Origin: Ascochyta rabiei
Lineage: Eukaryota; Ascomycota; Dothideomycetes; Pleosporales; Didymellaceae
Direction of reading: 5' to 3'
Length of the DNA stretch: 64,000 nt
NCBI RefSeq assembly: GCF_004011695.2
Contig: NC_082410.1
Location: 1,550,001 to 1,614,000 of the forward strand
Shown here in pieces: positions 34,315 to 43,987 of the stretch. Below the pieces are notes generated by a model. It was not told the origin of the DNA, did no database searches, and saw only the letters and a program-made list of their open reading frames with translations. The first letter of the stretch is position 1; every line of letters starts with the position of its first letter. Made by a program: the position numbers and the translations under genes.

Positions 34315-34791
34315 ATGTTCTCCATAGGAATACCTCTCTTCTTCGCACTCCTCCAAGTCGCATACGCCGCACCGGCAATCTCACCCCCGGACACCGGCAC
34401 ACACCATCTCCAAAAGCGCCTTGAAAGCGGCGCCGTAGTTGCGCTCGGCATCTGCATCCCTTGCGTGGCTATCGTTCTCGGCCTTGGTATCGGCATTATG
34501 TGGTTCTACCCGGCGCAGAGGCGCAAACTGCGTGAGCAGAACGCCAGGCGCGAAGCCGCTTTGGCGAATGTGACGAGTGGAAGGCATGGACAGAGACAAG
34601 GGAGTGAGCATGCGACATTGCCGGCTTACAAGGAACATGAGGGAAGCGACCACGAGTTGGAAGATGTCGCACATAGTAATACCCCGGCTGCACTGACTGC
34701 ACCAATTGTGTCGGCCGCGACTGCTCAGCCTAGCCGGAGTTACGAAGCGCAGCCACCGCCGGATGCGAGACACGCTGCGCTTACAGTGTAG
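34315..34791 (+). CDS. Small single-pass membrane protein with signal peptide
   Basis: 158 residues, single exon. Residues 1-19 are a signal peptide (MFSIGIPLFFALLQVAYAA), followed by a short lumenal segment with a KR kexin-type site at about 34-35. One transmembrane helix spans about residues 40-66 (VVALGICIPCVAIVLGLGIGIMWFY). The basic QRRKLREQNARRE then gives a type I topology, with a 90-residue cytosolic tail rich in Ser, His, Pro and Ala that contains LPAYKEHE, similar to PY-type ubiquitin-ligase recruitment motifs. Small proteins of this design are common in Pezizomycotina and largely uncharacterised. Confidence 0.75.
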   Translation: MFSIGIPLFFALLQVAYAAPAISPPDTGTHHLQKRLESGAVVALGICIPCVAIVLGLGIGIMWFYPAQRRKLREQNARREAALANVTSGRHGQRQGSEHATLPAYKEHEGSDHELEDVAHSNTPAALTAPIVSAATAQPSRSYEAQPPPDARHAALTV

Positions 34792-35763
34792 GATGTAGGA
34801 AACTATCAATGGTTTTGGACGCAGTAGGGCGTGCACTGGAGGAGCGATTGGCATGAGAATTTCGAGGTGCAGGAAGAGGGGAGCAATATAATGCCGGAAA
34901 TGCAACGTTGGCGATTAATGAACACCATGATGGATGGGGAAAAAGATAGCATTGGTCTTGCATGGAAGGGAGTTCGAATCTACTACATCTCCTCCTTTGC
35001 TGGTAATCAGCACATGATCCTCCTACCCCTGTACTTGTAAAAACAGGCGCTCGCTCAGGACGAAGTCCTTCTCGGCCAGAACTTGATCACCATGTGAATC
35101 TTGATCTGTGCTACCATTCACTGGTTTTTGAATGCTAGCTTGAAGCAGCTTTAGAGTCTCTTCAAAAGAGCTGACTTGGTTGTTTCGTCGTTATCCGTCT
35201 TTTGAATATCATGATCCGAGTATTTGCTACTTATTCAACCAACAAGATGATAATCACCGGCCAGCATCTAGTCCTGTTCTCAAGCATCAGAATTCATAAT
35301 CGCGTTTGCGAAGCACAGAGAACATATTTCAGCATCCGCTTATGAATAGGCAGTAGACACGAACCAAGTGTGTTTCGAAGATGCGGGTTGACTCCAGAGT
35401 TGGCTAAGAGACTGAGAAGTTTGAGTGGTTGGGTACGGTCGTGACTAAGCGACGTCAGTGAGCACCTGCATGGCCGGCATCGGAGGCATTTGAGGGGAGC
35501 TGTTCCTCAACATCATTATCTCGTCTTCCCTTCAACGCTTGTGATAGCTACTACACATCTACTAGTGGCTCAGTACCTCCGCATCTGCAGGTCAGCGACG
35601 TCGGCGCCGCCGTTGGAATTGTATAGCCCATACTTGATATAAACTCCCCAACTACAGCTAAAAGCTCGATACCCATTGCGTCACTTTCATAATCTCACAA
35701 TCTTACTTGTATATCCAAGAGCTTACTGAATAGTACAAATTTGCGCACATCTTCTCTCAAACC
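34792..35763. other. Intergenic, no gene seen
   Basis: 972 bp. Mixed composition, becoming pyrimidine-rich towards the methyltransferase start. No long frame or repeat. Confidence 0.5.
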
Positions 35764-36641
35764 ATGTCAGGACCATACCTCCACGGCCACCACGCCTCCG
35801 TCTTGCGTTCCCACAGCTGGCGTACCGTTGAGAACTCCTGCCCTCACCTCATACCTTTCCTGAACCCCTCCCTTACGATTCTCGATGTTGGCTGCGGCCC
35901 CGGCACAATCACCGTTGATCTTGCGAGTCGTATCCCGCAGGGCTTCGTCTACGCTATCGACCCGTCCGCTGACGTCATAGACAAGGCAAGGCAACACGCG
36001 CAGGAGAAGGGCGTGACAAACGTGCGGTTCGAGGTTGGCGACATCTTCAACTGGCAAGATCTAGACGGTGTAGAAGAAGCCAGCTTCGATGTTGTGCACG
36101 CGCATCAGGTACTTCAACATCTGCAGGACCCGTTGGGGTGTATGAAGGAGATGGTGCGTCTCACGAAGAAAGGTGGCATTGTTGCGGTGAGGGACTGCGA
36201 TTATGGCGCCATGGACTGGTACCCTGAGCACCCAGGCATGCAAAAATGGAAGGACCTGTACATCAAGGTTGCAGTTGGGTTGAAGGCATACCCGAACATG
36301 GGAAAGATGCTGCATTCTGTTGCAATGCAGGCTGGAATACAGAGAGAGAACATCGAGACTAGTATTGGAGCATGGTGTTTTTCTACACCGGAGGAGCGGG
36401 TGTGGGTGAGTACATGTTCTGTAATACTCATGCAGGCAATTCGAAGCTTACGCGGGCGCAGTGGTGTGGTCTATGGGCCGACAGAACAGTCAAGAGCGAC
36501 TTCAAGCAGCGAGTCCTCGACGGCAACCATGGCACCGAGGCTGAGCTTGAAGAAATCTCTGCAACATTCCGAGAAATGGAGAAGAAAGAAGACGGCTGGT
36601 TTGCGGTCATAAACGGCCAGATAATCTGTCACGTCAGGTAA
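35764..36641 (+). CDS. Class I SAM-dependent methyltransferase (UbiE/Coq5-like)
   Basis: Model: 35764-36405 joined to 36462-36641, 273 residues. The 56-bp intron (donor GTGAGT, acceptor GCGCAG) is chosen because it restores the family sequence STPEERVW/WCGLWADRTVKSDF; reading through instead gives a dissimilar tail that ends at 36612. Motif I is ILDVGCGPGTITVDLA (about residues 39-54), followed by the acidic post-I loop YAIDPSADVI, then FEVGDIFNW, and motif IV in FDVVHAHQVLQHL. The KEMVRLTKKGGIVAVRD block is typical of UbiE-like enzymes. The substrate cannot be read from sequence; relatives act on quinones, sterols or secondary metabolites. No partner biosynthesis genes lie nearby. Confidence 0.9.
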
Positions 36642-37186
36642 AGCAGACATGATACAGAGACCACCGGCTCGTCAAGATACGGTCCGTGTTGGTACTTTCC
36701 TTCTGTCATGTCAGCTTTGTCCGCTATCTCTTCCACATCCAAACCTACCAACCCCTCTCACCAGCTAGCCCATGCTGACTTGGTCTGAAGCCAATCATAC
36801 CACGATGCGCCTCTACCGCTCGCGACGCGCAGGTCATCTGACTGTGCATGCATCATCTGACTACTATGGTATCAGGCGCAAGTAGTCGGCGTTTCTAGAA
36901 GGAAGACGCAAGACCTCTATCAACTATCTAAGCCAATGAAATTAGTTTCAGCCGCTGACGGTCCCCGCCGTTTGCCCTGTGCAGAACTGTAAACATTTCA
37001 ATACGTAGAGCCTGATCACGACTGCGCGACCCACTTACACTACTTCTGCCTACTACCGCAGCCTTCATTAAAACCCCACTTTACCCCTCCAACCTCAGCC
37101 ATCACCAACTTGACAACTCCGCGTTTCAGCCAAACAACCACATAACTTCATAACCAAAAACATCGACGCTGGACCCTCGAAGCAAT
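36642..37186. other. Intergenic, promoter side of the zinc-ribbon peptide gene
   Basis: 545 bp. C-rich pyrimidine tracts from about 37060 to 37140 precede the peptide start codon, a common fungal core-promoter feature. Nothing else seen. Confidence 0.45.
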
Positions 37187-37358
37187 ATGCAGTCCACCAC
37201 GGTTCTTGTCAACTTCCACAGCAGCTGCCCCAAGTGTGGCGCTACCATCGACGGCGACAACAAGTCCTGCGGGTCTTGCGGAAGCGTGAGTTACATTGAG
37301 CCATCCGCTCGCTCGACGTTTTGAGCGCTGACACGTGTGATAGTCTTGCCCTGTATAG
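37187..37358 (+). CDS. 37-residue zinc-ribbon micropeptide
   Basis: Model: 37187-37285 joined to 37344-37358. ATG 37187 opens MQSTTVLVNFHSSCPKCG; the first exon has 33 codons. A 58-bp intron (donor GTGAGT, acceptor GATAG) adds SCPV and a stop. The product has two CXXC pairs (CPKCG and CGSCG) ten residues apart plus a terminal CPV, a minimal zinc-ribbon layout. Short fungal peptides ending in a similar CGxCGxxCPV are, as I recall, conserved, which supports reality, but the role is unknown. Both intron sites are consensus and the phases agree. It is too short for ordinary frame searches. Confidence 0.7.
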
Positions 37359-37959
37359 ATTCTGGGTTGGCAGATGATGCATGTGCAAGGCTGAGTGGAG
37401 GGGTGCGGAAGCGCCGTGGAAGCCAACGACGCCAGGTAGACGAGGAAGGAGTGATTGAATGAAGAATACTCACGTACAAACTTGCTGCTCCATCTGCTGT
37501 TATTGGTGCGTTTGCAACTTGATTGATTCTGTCTTCTGTTCTACGGCCATCCCTCGGCTGCTCTACATCTCTTGGTGTGAACGCGTTTAGGCGGCTGCAC
37601 ACTCATTCGTGCTGCTGCTACCACGTACAACTTCGTTGACGAAAAAAGCCTGATAGTCCAGCTCATGTTGGTAAGCTTGATTTTGCTGTTGTTTGTTCTG
37701 CTTCCTCGACAGTCCTGTCGCATTCTCTAATTACTTGCAGAAAAGGGGGTGAAGGATGGTTGGGGTGTGTTAGACGTTCTGATACCGAGAGTTGTCTGCT
37801 TGCATGGGGTCTGACTCCATAAAGGCTCTTGATTATATCGACATCTATCTTATGGTTTGGGGTCGAAGCTGTATACCAGATGACGTTCGTGGCATACGCG
37901 GCAATCCTGCGGATAGGTAGCTAACAGCAATGAATTTCCCAACCAAGGGATTCTCAATC
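37359..37959. other. Convergent intergenic spacer, no gene seen
   Basis: 601 bp between the micropeptide gene and the 3' end of the RING-like gene, probably containing both 3' untranslated regions. No repeat noted. Confidence 0.45.
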
Positions 37960-38955
37960 TCAACAGCTCTGCGTCACTTCCAATAGGCGTTTATGCCGTA
38001 ATATCATCTCCTCGGTGGTATGGCGCACCATCATGCGCTTCAGGGCCTCACAGTTGAAGCATCCGTGAGTCCTGCACGCGGCTTCATTCTCACGCAGCTT
38101 GTCAAGACATGCATCGTGCACAAAGTGCTTGCAGCCGTGCAGTATCCACGCTACGGCTCGCCTTTCCTGCGATGAGTTGCTGTGAGTCTTGGAACAGGCT
38201 ACGCATTCAAACTCGCGCATATCCCGAGCTCGTATGCGTGTCAGGGCGTAGTAGAGGAAGTCCTCTCCCAGTGGAGGAAGCATGGGCAATTCATCTTCCA
38301 AGAGTTCGGATATGTTGGAGGTGTCCGGCTTCTGAAACTCGTGGAAAACTTCGCTATCGTTGTGTTCCTGGAATCCGCTGTCGATGCGTCGGTGTGAAGT
38401 TTCAGTTCCTTGAATCGTAGTGAATAGATCGTCGACCCCTTGCACCATCGTCTTAGGCATCTCAGCCCCTAGGTATGCGCGCATTCTATTGACACGCTGC
38501 TTACTCGCCTCGCGCCTTCGGCGGAGTTCTGCTTGCTTCTCTTTGTATGTCGGTAATGAACGCGCAAAATGGTCTCCCAGCTCTGTCGCAGGGAGAGCAA
38601 AGGTTGCAGCGCGTATCGGTGATGGCCTAAACAGCCATCTTGAGGCTTCACGCTGTGAACCGTCCACTGAACTTGTTGAGAGAGACATTGAGCTAGGCTT
38701 ATGTCGTAATGATAGAGTACTAGATCTCGCGTGTAAAGATTTGAAGACCTTTGTGAAATTCGACTCGGTCAAGACCAGTGGCTCTGCTGATAAAATCGAA
38801 TCGCTGTCTGAACACTCGTGCGATTTCGTAGGCGAGGGCGGTAAAGGAACGGTTGAGGGCGTACGTTTGAGCCACTTCATGGTACCAGAAAATGTAGTTG
38901 GAGATGCTGGTGGAGTGAAGCTACAGAGCATAGAAGTGGCCAGTAATTGTGACAT
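37960..38955 (-). CDS. RING-like zinc-finger protein
   Basis: 331 residues, single exon; a later ATG at residue 26 (MKWLKRTPSTVPLPPSPTK) is an alternative start. Residues 1-120 are low-complexity, Ser/Pro-rich. A basic, helical stretch (TYKEKQAELRRRREASKQRV) lies near 137-156. The C-terminal 90 residues carry ordered Cys/His pairs: FECVACSK, then HGCKHFVHDACLDKL and CRTHGCFNCEAL. The spacing resembles a degenerate RING-H2 or related cross-brace finger, the kind found in E3 ubiquitin ligases. Whether it has ligase activity cannot be told. It is convergent with the micropeptide gene. Confidence 0.75.
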   Translation of the reverse strand: MSQLLATSMLCSFTPPASPTTFSGTMKWLKRTPSTVPLPPSPTKSHECSDSDSILSAEPLVLTESNFTKVFKSLHARSSTLSLRHKPSSMSLSTSSVDGSQREASRWLFRPSPIRAATFALPATELGDHFARSLPTYKEKQAELRRRREASKQRVNRMRAYLGAEMPKTMVQGVDDLFTTIQGTETSHRRIDSGFQEHNDSEVFHEFQKPDTSNISELLEDELPMLPPLGEDFLYYALTRIRARDMREFECVACSKTHSNSSQERRAVAWILHGCKHFVHDACLDKLRENEAACRTHGCFNCEALKRMMVRHTTEEMILRHKRLLEVTQSC

Positions 38956-39945
38956 TATTGCTCAGTTCGAATTTCGGATATTATGATGTGAACAAGAGGG
39001 GTGGACCGTGGTAACGAATTTGAGAGATGCGTTTAAGGGTAGGAGAAGCGCCAACAAACCAGAGGCTATAACGGACCGTTGTATACCAAAACACATACGG
39101 ACCGTGTCTAAGTCAAGCGTCATCGCTCAGGTCGGGCGTTGGTTGGTATCCACCTATACATGCATGGATGAGCTTGCTTGGTGAAATTGTGCTTGACGTC
39201 CGGAGAATGTCCCATAGGACTGCCGCTTGAAATTGCGCACCCGGTCTAATGGCCAACGCATCTTCCATGTCGAGTCGAGCATAAGGAATACGCAATGTGG
39301 CCGGTCTACACTGACCCTTTGTGGGGCTGTAGTTCCGAGATTTAGTCCGTATACGTTTCTCACGGCTAGGAATCCATTCCGTCGCGGGGGAAACTGACAG
39401 ATGGAAGAGGTAAACGTCGTTGAAGCGTCTCGACACTACGCTTTTAGTAGAGCCGTTGACGACGCCTGAGTTGTGGATGAAGTTCGGGTTGAGAGAGCGG
39501 AGAAGGTGCGGGTGTGGGACTAGCGCAGACCTTACCCAAATGCCAATCAACGCTGTGTGCTATTATGAATCGCAAAGCAAGTCGTCCTTAGGCCAGTCCC
39601 TGAATATGAGACAGGGACATGGATGCGAGTGACAAGACGTTAGTCATCTGAGGTTTTCGAAAACCGTGTCTGCGATTTTGTCTTACAACAGAAGAAGCCC
39701 ATGCGGACGTACAGTTATTCTACCGGCACTGAAACCGTGTGTGTTTTTGTAACTTGCTGGAACGGTTGTAGCACTGATGTAAGGAAGTAAAGAAGTCGGT
39801 CTTACATGTACACAAAACAACGAGAGCAATCCCTCGCCAATCCCGAAAATGACCTCATTCCGAAGTGATTCCTTAATTCCGACTCTCATCACCATCAACC
39901 CTCTCCCGACCCCACTCGCGCACACACATCAAGCCCAACTACTAC
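38956..39945. other. Intergenic region with one doubtful frame
   Basis: 990 bp. A 145-codon - strand frame at 39113-39550 is open, with balanced composition but no recognised domain; it may be a short lineage-specific gene or chance. The rest shows nothing. Confidence 0.4.
39113..39550 (-). CDS. Doubtful hypothetical protein, 145 residues
   Basis: I do not recognise this frame. It has no signal peptide or membrane segment, is basic in its middle (REKRIRTKSRNY) and ends in an acidic DLSDDA. It could be a relic of a larger gene, since the segment RLDMEDALAIRPGAQFQAAVLWDIL looks protein-like. Without homologues the evidence is only frame length. Confidence 0.25.
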   Translation of the reverse strand: MIGIWVRSALVPHPHLLRSLNPNFIHNSGVVNGSTKSVVSRRFNDVYLFHLSVSPATEWIPSREKRIRTKSRNYSPTKGQCRPATLRIPYARLDMEDALAIRPGAQFQAAVLWDILRTSSTISPSKLIHACIGGYQPTPDLSDDA

Positions 39946-40869
39946 ATGCCCGGCCGTCCCCCACGGTCCTTCATACCCCGCAACATCACCGTGACAAACG
40001 TCCTCAGTTTGTACCGCTTCCGCAGAATGGCCGCCGCCCCGCCCCCAACTCGACCGATAAAGATACTCTGGCTGCACGGCTTCACGCAATCGGGCCCGCT
40101 CTTCCAAGCCAAAACCGGCGCACTGCGAAAGACACTCATAAAGGCTTTCCCCGCGGGCATCACGCTCTCGTTCCCGACTGCGCCGCTGCGATTGAGCCCC
40201 ACAGACGTATCGTTTCTGCATGGCGAGGAGAAGAAAGACGGCAGTGAAGAAGAGGAGGTCGATGCATGGGCGTGGTGGCGCAGAAAGGGCGACAGTGAGC
40301 CGTACACGTATGCTGGTTTGGAGGAGGGGCTAGGGAGGATTGCGGAGGTGCTGAAGACTGAGGGTCCCTTTGATGGCGTGATAGGATTCTCGCAGGGCGG
40401 CGCAGCGGCGGCTATGGTGGCGAGCTTGCTTGAGCCTGGAAAGCGTGAGGCTTTTGAGAAGCTGCAAAAGGATGGAGGGATGCGGTATCCGGAGTCTTTC
40501 CAGGAGGACACGGGATACATGGAGGACTGCATACACCCACCACTGAAGTTCGCGGTGAGCTACAGTGGGTTTGCGGCGCGGGGCCAGAATCCGTATCACG
40601 CCTTCTATGAGCCAAAGATCAAGACGCCTATCTTGCACTTCCTGGGTTCATTGGACACGGTGGTGGAAGAGAGCAGGAGTCTCGCGCTGGTGGAGGCGTG
40701 CGAGAAGAGTGAAGGGAGAGTCGTCTACCATCCTGGTGGTCACTTCCTGCCGAGCACGCAGAAGGCGAGCGTCAACGCGTTGATCGGTTTCATCAAGGAG
40801 GTTCTACACAAGGCTGAGGGGCCCAAGAAAGAAGAAGAGAGTGTCGAGGATATGGATGTGCCATTTTGA
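39946..40869 (+). CDS. FSH1-type serine hydrolase (alpha/beta hydrolase)
   Basis: 307 residues from ATG 39946. A downstream ATG at 40027 removes a basic, Pro-rich extension of 27 residues and would give the more usual FSH1 length; I cannot decide between them, and the extension could be a targeting sequence. Domain signatures: IKILWLHGFTQSGPLFQAKTG opening the fold, the nucleophile elbow GVIGFSQGGAAAA (Ser in GFSQGG), the acid in FLGSLDTVV and the catalytic His in YHPGGHFLP, so the triad is complete. The C-terminus is acidic (KKEEESVEDMDVPF). The family is related to yeast Fsh1-3 and to human OVCA2 and has esterase activity in tested members. A neighbour of RPN5, convergent with it. Confidence 0.9.
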   Translation: MPGRPPRSFIPRNITVTNVLSLYRFRRMAAAPPPTRPIKILWLHGFTQSGPLFQAKTGALRKTLIKAFPAGITLSFPTAPLRLSPTDVSFLHGEEKKDGSEEEEVDAWAWWRRKGDSEPYTYAGLEEGLGRIAEVLKTEGPFDGVIGFSQGGAAAAMVASLLEPGKREAFEKLQKDGGMRYPESFQEDTGYMEDCIHPPLKFAVSYSGFAARGQNPYHAFYEPKIKTPILHFLGSLDTVVEESRSLALVEACEKSEGRVVYHPGGHFLPSTQKASVNALIGFIKEVLHKAEGPKKEEESVEDMDVPF

Positions 40870-41040
40870 GCATGTAATCTTCTCAGCAATCCGCGGCGCG
40901 GCGTTCACATATAGATGGGCAGGACATAGACAAGCATCCGTTTCGATGTCTATATTACATGCGCAATGCATGCGCGGAGGCGACTATAGACGCCTTCCCA
41001 CTGGACTAATCATGAATTCGCGTCACGTCACCTTCGTCAC

Positions 41041-42728
41041 TCATTTGGCCTTTCCCTTGATCGCCTTCTTGTCGACCTTTGTCGGCTGAATGCGCGCCAT
41101 CATCTCCTCCTTGGTGATGAGGTGATCGACTCGCTCAAGAAGGCCGAGCAGGCTCTTCATGTTCCCGCTCCACTCATTCAGGATGTCATCTGAGTCGCGG
41201 GGCTTAGAGAAGGTGACGATGCGCGCCGGTCTGTCGATCTTGGCGTAGATCGTCTTTGCAGTGACCAAATCGCTGATGTACTTCTCTGTCTCGTCCTCAG
41301 TCAGGTCCAGAAGCTCGGTCAGACGAGGGATCTGAATGCGTGTATAGTACTTGGCGACAACGCGAACGTTGTGCTCTATGACACGCTTTCGCAGATCCTG
41401 CCACCTCTTGTGCGCTTTCTCATCGTCCGAATCGTCCTTTTCCGCGTCGAAAACGTCCGTGTCTGTCAGATGCGGGCCAAACTGCTTAGAGACCATGGGC
41501 CACCTCATCAGCTCAGGAATGGTGAAAAGCTTCACGAGCTGTGCATCTTGTGGAATCTGTGAGTTGCGTGTGTCGCGCTGGATGCGGTGAATGAGGTCGG
41601 ACTGCTCGTTGTCGTACGGTGCGAGGATGACGAAGTAGATGACGCGCTGGAGAATCTGGAGAGACGTTAGTATAACCAGATATCCTTTCTTACATCAGGT
41701 ACATACCGCGCGGAGCTTCTTAGGGTCCTCCTCGACAGCCTCGGTATCCAGCACCTGTCGGTAATGCTTGCAGACCTCAAGGTACTTGTCGTCGTGCTTT
41801 GCCAATGTGATCTGTTGCTCGTAGTACTTCAACTTGAGGTCTGTGACATCGTCCTCAGGCTCGATTGGCGGGTCGTCTGCGCTGCGGGTCTTCTCCTTCT
41901 CCTCGCGCTCCTTCTGGTCCTTCTCCAGCTGCTCGGGTGTCTTCTTCGGCCTGCGCTGGAAGTACTTCTTGCTGATCTTCCTGCTCAAGATGCCAGCCTG
42001 TGTCCACTCGCCCTTCTCTATGCAAAGAGCGACTTGCTGCAGGATGAACTCGGTCTTTTCTCGTCGGGTCATGGAGCCGAATGTCTCCACTTGAAGCTCA
42101 CAGAGGATGTCTGTGGCCGCTTTGATGTCGCCCTGCTCCTTCTTTATGTCGGACAATATCCGTGTAACTCGAGCGCGCTCGACTTCGACGAAGATCTGCC
42201 ACCTGTGTCAGTTTCCACATCAACTCGTTGTCCGTATGCTGCGCACCTTGCCCTCAGTCACTGTCCGCAGCGTCTCGATGACGGAGAGCTTTGTGTCGAG
42301 GTTCGGAGTATCGTCGAGGAAGGTCATGACGGTCTGCACCATCTTGGTGGTGGCTTGCTTGAGCTGCCCATGCTTCTTCGAGAGCAGAAGCACCTGCTCG
42401 TTCATGAGGTTCCAGTCATTTGCCTTCTTGGCTATTGTGACGATGGCGATGATGACGCGGGAAGTAGACGCAAGATCTGAAGCCTGCAACAGGTGAGCTC
42501 ATAGTTGCGTGGGCGTGGTAAGTAGGCTTCGTACCTGGCGTGTCTTCTTCTCGAGCGGAAGCAGCTGGTCGATAGCAGCTTGTGGGTTGCTCTGACGTAT
42601 AAAGTTAGCTTCGCCCCGACTCCTTCACGTTTCTAACTGACTGATCCGAGCTTCTCAGCCTCTGGAATCTGGGCGTCGGCCTCCTTGCTGAAGTCCTTGT
42701 CCGCCTTGAGCACCTCTCCGCTAGACAT
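41041..42728 (-). CDS. RPN5: 26S proteasome regulatory subunit Rpn5 (PSMD12 homologue)
   Basis: Model: complement of 41041-41655, 41707-42195, 42247-42483, 42535-42591 and 42642-42728. It has five exons totalling 495 codons (494 residues), the usual Rpn5 length. All junctions are canonical and in phase. The N-terminal helical repeats include SNPQAAIDQLLPLEKKTRQ and NLMNEQVLLLSKKHGQLKQA; the middle contains IFVEVERARVTRILSDIKK and MTRREKTEFILQQVALCIE. The C-terminal PCI (winged-helix) domain has RIQIPRLTELLDLTEDETEKYISDLV and ends RIQPTKVDKKAIKGKAK. Rpn5 is a scaffold of the proteasome lid, and its yeast counterpart is essential. Gene structure is intact, so it is probably functional. A 17.5-kb transposon nest begins about 250 bp upstream. 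Confidence 0.96.
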
Positions 42729-42973
42729 GGTGGCGGGGTTGTCGTGTGGTCGTTACGTGGGGTATTGTGGGTTGCGTTCAGTGATACAGATTCAGTGTCG
42801 GATGAGTAAGGAGGCTGTGTTGAGGCAAAGGTATGATGGTGACGGCGCGGCGACAATGTTTGGGGCTCTGGAGTTGCGGCTCGATGATGTCCATTGCGGC
42901 GGTTGCGCACTGACCCACTCGGAGCTTGGGCGCCGATTCACCGGCGATCAGCTCTACGATGGCATGCAGACGT
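42729..42973 (-). promoter_or_regulatory. RPN5 proximal promoter, truncated by hAT insertion
   Basis: 245 bp of balanced composition remain between the RPN5 start codon and the hAT target duplication (42974-42981). Any element farther upstream now lies beyond 60490. Confidence 0.6.
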
Positions 42974-43001
42974 CTTATCATCAAAGTTGTCAACAATCAA
43001 G
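42974..43001 (+). repeat. hAT left target duplication and TIR
   Basis: CTTATCAT (42974-42981) followed by CAAAGTTGTCAACAATCAAG. The flanking CTTATCAT is repeated at 60483-60490. Confidence 0.92.
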
Positions 43002-43199
43002 TCAATCAACTTAGCGGCACTGGCTTGAATTGGCTTAGTCAGCGCAATTAGAGCAGCAAATTAAATTAATTAGATTGCTGTAGAGGCTTAATTAACTTAG
43101 TTAATTAATTTAATTAAGTAATTTAGTGTAGCAAAAGAATACTCTAGTACAAAATTAGTAAGTATCTGTTCCCTAGTCTCCTATTACGTACTTAGAGTC

Positions 43200-43427
43200 T
43201 ATCTTATTATCAGTCTACCCCTCTGTTTAGGCTCTATTTAGTGTTAAGAAACCTGCGTAGATCTAGCCGCGCAGTGCCTATAGAGCTAATAATAAGTAAC
43301 TATTTACTTTACGCTGCTTAGGCTTAAGTAGATTACTAAGCTTACTGAACATACGCTTACAATTGCTGCTAGAGGTAGGGATAGTAAGCACATTAATAGC
43401 TAACTGCATAAGGTTAAGATATACTAG
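43200..43427 (-). pseudogene. hAT transposase, C-terminal hATC dimerisation part
   Basis: The - strand gives LNLMQLAINVLTIPTSSSN followed by CKRMFSKLSNLLKPKQRKVN, the hATC block (family consensus: LxxxAxxxLSIPASSxxxERxFSxxxxxxxxxRxxL). It continues the 57797-59950 frame across the copia insertion; the ACTAG duplication marks the join. Confidence 0.85.
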
Positions 43428-43595
43428 TGTTAGATTGGATGGTAATAGTAATAAGTTAATAATAATGTATTAATGTTATTTTCTTGTTCTATGTAAGGGT
43501 GATTTTTGTCTTATCTAGGTTCTAGTAGGGGCCCCTACACAGTTTCTTAGCAGGTATATCGCCTAACCTATTTCTCTAATACCTTTTATTTAACA
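43428..43595 (-). repeat. Copia 3' LTR
   Basis: 168 bp; differs from the other LTR at nine positions, all transitions. Bounded on the outside by ACTAG. Confidence 0.93.
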
Positions 43596-43907
43596 CACCC
43601 CCTTAGCTTAGAATCCTATTATAAGCTGCGTAAACTAGTTAATTAACTCTTTAACGTAAGGTCCTCTAGTTGCTCTTACATCTTCTTAAGCAGGATATCC
43701 CTTAATGTACCCTTCTAGCCCTTAACAAGTCCTAACTAATTAAGAAAGCTAGCCTATTTGCTAATTAGTAACAACTTTGTAAATCTATCTGCAATTATGT
43801 TATTAGATAGGATATATTCTACTTTAATTATTTTATAGTTAACTTCTTATTATAACTAGTAGTTGTGTTTATTAATATACTAAAGTTTAGTTTATATCTT
43901 AGTAATA

Positions 43908-43972
43908 ACGTACCCCACGGACGAGCCGGTCACCAGACGAGTCAGTCACTTTTGCCAAGCCCCTACTAAACT
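43908..43972 (+). repeat. Left TIR of the 43908-45771 element
   Basis: Begins ACGTACCCCACGGACGAG. The motif GACGAGCCGGTCAC is repeated at once as GACGAGTCAGTCAC, again a doubled site. Confidence 0.88.
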
Positions 43973-43987
43973 ACCCTTCACATACTA

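Noticed and set aside
34019..34402. 127-codon - strand frame
   Set aside because: Antisense to the signal-peptide membrane protein gene start; no domain similarity.
34945..35010. GTTCGAATC, like a tRNA T-loop
   Set aside because: No matching acceptor stem, D-arm or anticodon arm upstream.
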